This document shows positions 5,113 through 6,668 of a stretch of DNA of 6,668 bases, piece by piece. Within the stretch, counting starts at the first letter, position 1, and every line of letters begins with the position of its first letter. Made by a program: the position numbers and the translations under genes. This stretch comes from Terrimesophilobacter sp039923755 (GTDB taxonomy: Bacteria; Actinomycetota; Actinomycetes; Actinomycetales; Microbacteriaceae), in contig JBDTCD010000046.1 in the NCBI GenBank assembly GCA_039923755.1, positions 1 to 6,668 on the forward strand, given 5' to 3'. The notes beneath the pieces are model-generated. The model saw only the letters and a list, made by a program, of their open reading frames with translations. It was not told the DNA's origin and ran no database searches.

Positions 5113-6414
5113 TTGGACGACAATAGTTTCTATGGCGCACCGGCCGGATGGTATCCGGATCCGCTGGGCCTTCCGCAGCTTCGCTGGTGGGACAGCACGG
5201 CATGGACGCACCAAACCGCTGAGGCGCGGGCGCCCATGGTCATGCAGGAAACCACCTATGCATGGCCGGAGGACGAGCTCGACGACGATCCCATGGGCCA
5301 GGCCGAACAGGACCTGCTCACCCGTCGCGAACGTCGCGAACGCGAGCGGCGGGACGGTAACGACATCGCTCCTCCCACCGCGTTGACGCTCCTCCAGCTT
5401 GAACCACCGTCCATGGCGGACGTCCAGACGGATGTGCCAGAGCCGTCCGCCTATGAGGCTTACGTTGCGGCGACGTCGCTGCACAGCGACACGGTCACGC
5501 CAGATCCGATGTCCGCCACTCGAGCAACATCGCTTCAGGACCCCTCAGCCGAGGTCTTCCCCGAGACCTCACAGGGTGGCTACTCCGACAGCAACCCGTA
5601 CACGGGTACGTCGTATTCCGGCACCCCGTACAGCGAGCCTCTCGCGCCAACGGAGGAACCGGCCTTCGCCGGTTTCGCCGATCAGCCGATCCATCAGGCC
5701 CCGCAGGGGCAACCGACCTTCGACTGGGAACCGCGCATTGACCCGTCCACGGATCCTCAGTATCAGGCGTACCTGAAGGCGCAGACGGCGCCGCACTCTA
5801 AGTCGACCAACAACGGCGCCGTGTGGATGATTGCCCTTATCCCGCTCGTGCAACTGGTTATCAGCCTGCTCGTGTTGACGGCATTCGGCTCCGCCCACTC
5901 ATCAGCGGTCATGGTGGGGATCTGGCTTGCCCCATACCCGATCGTCCTCGGGCTCGCTGTCCTCGACCGCCACAAATTGAAGAAGACCGGCCACGAGAGC
6001 ACCGCACACTGGCTCTGGGCGCTATTGACGGCGCCGGTCTACCTCCTGGTGCGTGCCGTTGCCGCCATCCGAGAGTCCGGCGGAGGCTTCGGTCCCGTTC
6101 TCGTGTGGTTCGCTCTCGGCCTGCTCCAGATTGGTGCAGTCGTTGCGGTGCCGGGACTTCTCATTTCCACCATCCCGTCAGTGTTCTCTGCACAGGCCGA
6201 GCAATCGATCGTCTCCGATGCCGCAGTGATCGGCGCAAAGCTCACGGTCACATGCCCGACCCTGCCGCCGGTGCTGGTCGGCCAGACGTTTGACTGCTCT
6301 GGACAGGGGACCACGGGTAAGGCCCCGTACGACATCGTCGTGAGCCTCCAACGTGTCAACGGCTGGATCGACTGGCGAGTAGACGACTGGGGCATCTACC
6401 AAATGGGCAACTAG
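5113..6414 (+). CDS. DUF2510 membrane protein with C-terminal DUF4333-like domain
   Basis: A 433-residue protein with clear modules. Residues 8-34 are a DUF2510 motif (GAPAGWYPDP...LRWWDSTAWT), a short Trp-rich module found near the N-terminus of many actinobacterial membrane proteins. Residues 35-232 are a long acidic, Pro/Ser/Thr/Tyr-rich and probably disordered linker; it contains a charged block RRERRERERR (71-80), Tyr-rich NPYTGTSYSGTPYS (161-174) and two similar YEAY/YQAY spots (114, 217). Four membrane segments follow at about 235-258, 263-284, 298-318 and 327-353. The C-terminal 80 residues resemble DUF4333, with paired cysteines in VTCP (Cys381) and FDCSG (Cys395) that could form an extracytoplasmic disulfide. 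The start is TTG at 5113: an in-frame stop lies at 5089-5091, and GGGGG at 5101-5105 is 7 bases upstream. The function is unknown; an envelope role is inference. It is divergent from PiT and convergent with a permease gene. Confidence 0.88.
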   Translation: MDDNSFYGAPAGWYPDPLGLPQLRWWDSTAWTHQTAEARAPMVMQETTYAWPEDELDDDPMGQAEQDLLTRRERRERERRDGNDIAPPTALTLLQLEPPSMADVQTDVPEPSAYEAYVAATSLHSDTVTPDPMSATRATSLQDPSAEVFPETSQGGYSDSNPYTGTSYSGTPYSEPLAPTEEPAFAGFADQPIHQAPQGQPTFDWEPRIDPSTDPQYQAYLKAQTAPHSKSTNNGAVWMIALIPLVQLVISLLVLTAFGSAHSSAVMVGIWLAPYPIVLGLAVLDRHKLKKTGHESTAHWLWALLTAPVYLLVRAVAAIRESGGGFGPVLVWFALGLLQIGAVVAVPGLLISTIPSVFSAQAEQSIVSDAAVIGAKLTVTCPTLPPVLVGQTFDCSGQGTTGKAPYDIVVSLQRVNGWIDWRVDDWGIYQMGN

Positions 6415-6430
6415 CGCACCCGAGCAACAC

Positions 6431-6485
6431 GCGAAGATCGCACCGTGTCGGTCCAGAAGCCCGTCACGGCGCGATCCGCATTCGC
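6431..6485. terminator. Long imperfect inverted repeat, probable bidirectional terminator
   Basis: The arms 6436-6451 and 6461-6476 pair at 14 of 16 positions (mismatches A6442/C6470 and T6448/T6464) around a 9-base loop. An outer stem of GCGAA (6431-6435) with TTCGC (6481-6485) extends it, leaving a 4-base bulge at 6477-6480. It sits midway between the stop of the DUF2510 gene at 6414 and the stop of the convergent permease gene at 6496. No T-run follows on either strand. The position and GC-rich stem fit a two-way actinobacterial terminator. Confidence 0.7.
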
Positions 6486-6495
6486 TGACGAGGTC

Positions 6496-6668
6496 TTATC
6501 CTCCGAACAGCATTTCGATGGGTCCTCGCGCGAAGTAGACCAGGAACCCGACTGCGACAATCCACAGCAGCGGTGAAATGCCTTTCGCCTTGCCTGCGAG
6601 GGTTCGGATGACCACCCAGGAGATGAATCCAACTCCGATGCCGTTGGCAATCGAATATGTCAACGGCA
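6496..6668 (-). CDS. NCS2-family purine permease (C-terminal end)
   Basis: The - strand frame is open from the right edge to TAA at 6498-6496, giving the last 56 residues. They begin PLTYSIANGIGVGFISWVV, run through RTLAGKAKGISPLLWIVAVGF and end YFARGPIEMLFGG. The PLTYSIANGIGxGF stretch followed by a final membrane helix is characteristic of the C-terminus of AzgA/PbuG-type guanine/hypoxanthine permeases of the NCS2 (xanthine/uracil permease) family, which import purine bases with protons or sodium. Two hydrophobic segments are visible (about residues 4-20 and 31-46). The start and most of the gene are outside the window, so the exact substrate cannot be told. It converges on the DUF2510 gene with the inverted repeat at 6431-6485 between them. 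Confidence 0.85.
   Translation of the reverse strand, partial: PLTYSIANGIGVGFISWVVIRTLAGKAKGISPLLWIVAVGFLVYFARGPIEMLFGG

Overview
The window looks like chromosomal DNA of a high-GC actinobacterium. The Microbacteriaceae are a plausible home, but this is an inference from gene style and not a proof. The pointers are GC-rich third codon positions, GTG and TTG starts, promoters placed so close to the start codon that transcripts would be leaderless, a DUF2510 protein, and a YtxH-like protein with the typical actinobacterial N-terminus. No mobile element, CRISPR array, rRNA or tRNA was seen. The window reads as ordinary housekeeping chromosome, and I found no convincing undescribed multi-gene system.

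Layout. On the + strand, the 3' end of an AlkA-type DNA glycosylase gene (1-321) is followed after about 20 bases by a class I SAM-dependent methyltransferase of the sarcosine/dimethylglycine N-methyltransferase-like group. Next comes a YtxH-like membrane-anchored helical protein with its own leaderless promoter. A hairpin with a GAAA loop (about 1829-1848) separates this block from a - strand block that converges on it. Read 5' to 3' on the - strand, that block is a PiT-family phosphate transporter (start 4878), a 76-residue two-helix membrane protein, and aspartate ammonia-lyase aspA (3331 to 1850).

The divergent intergenic region 4879-5112 carries a good promoter for the PiT gene, several short inverted repeats and a weaker promoter candidate for the rightward gene. 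That gene (5113-6414) encodes a DUF2510 protein with four predicted membrane segments and a C-terminal DUF4333-like domain. It converges on the 3' end of an NCS2-type purine permease gene that enters from the right edge on the - strand (6496-6668). A long imperfect inverted repeat between them (6431-6485) probably acts as a two-way terminator.

How the genes fit together. The only groupings with positional support are the glycosylase/methyltransferase pair (close spacing, possible co-transcription) and PiT with the small membrane protein (25-base gap), possibly continuing into aspA. Functionally the window mixes DNA repair, SAM-dependent methylation, envelope proteins, phosphate uptake, aspartate catabolism and purine uptake. 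The most interesting items are the nine-unit 11-residue repeat in the YtxH-like protein, the PiT-linked small membrane protein, and the DUF2510/DUF4333 membrane protein.
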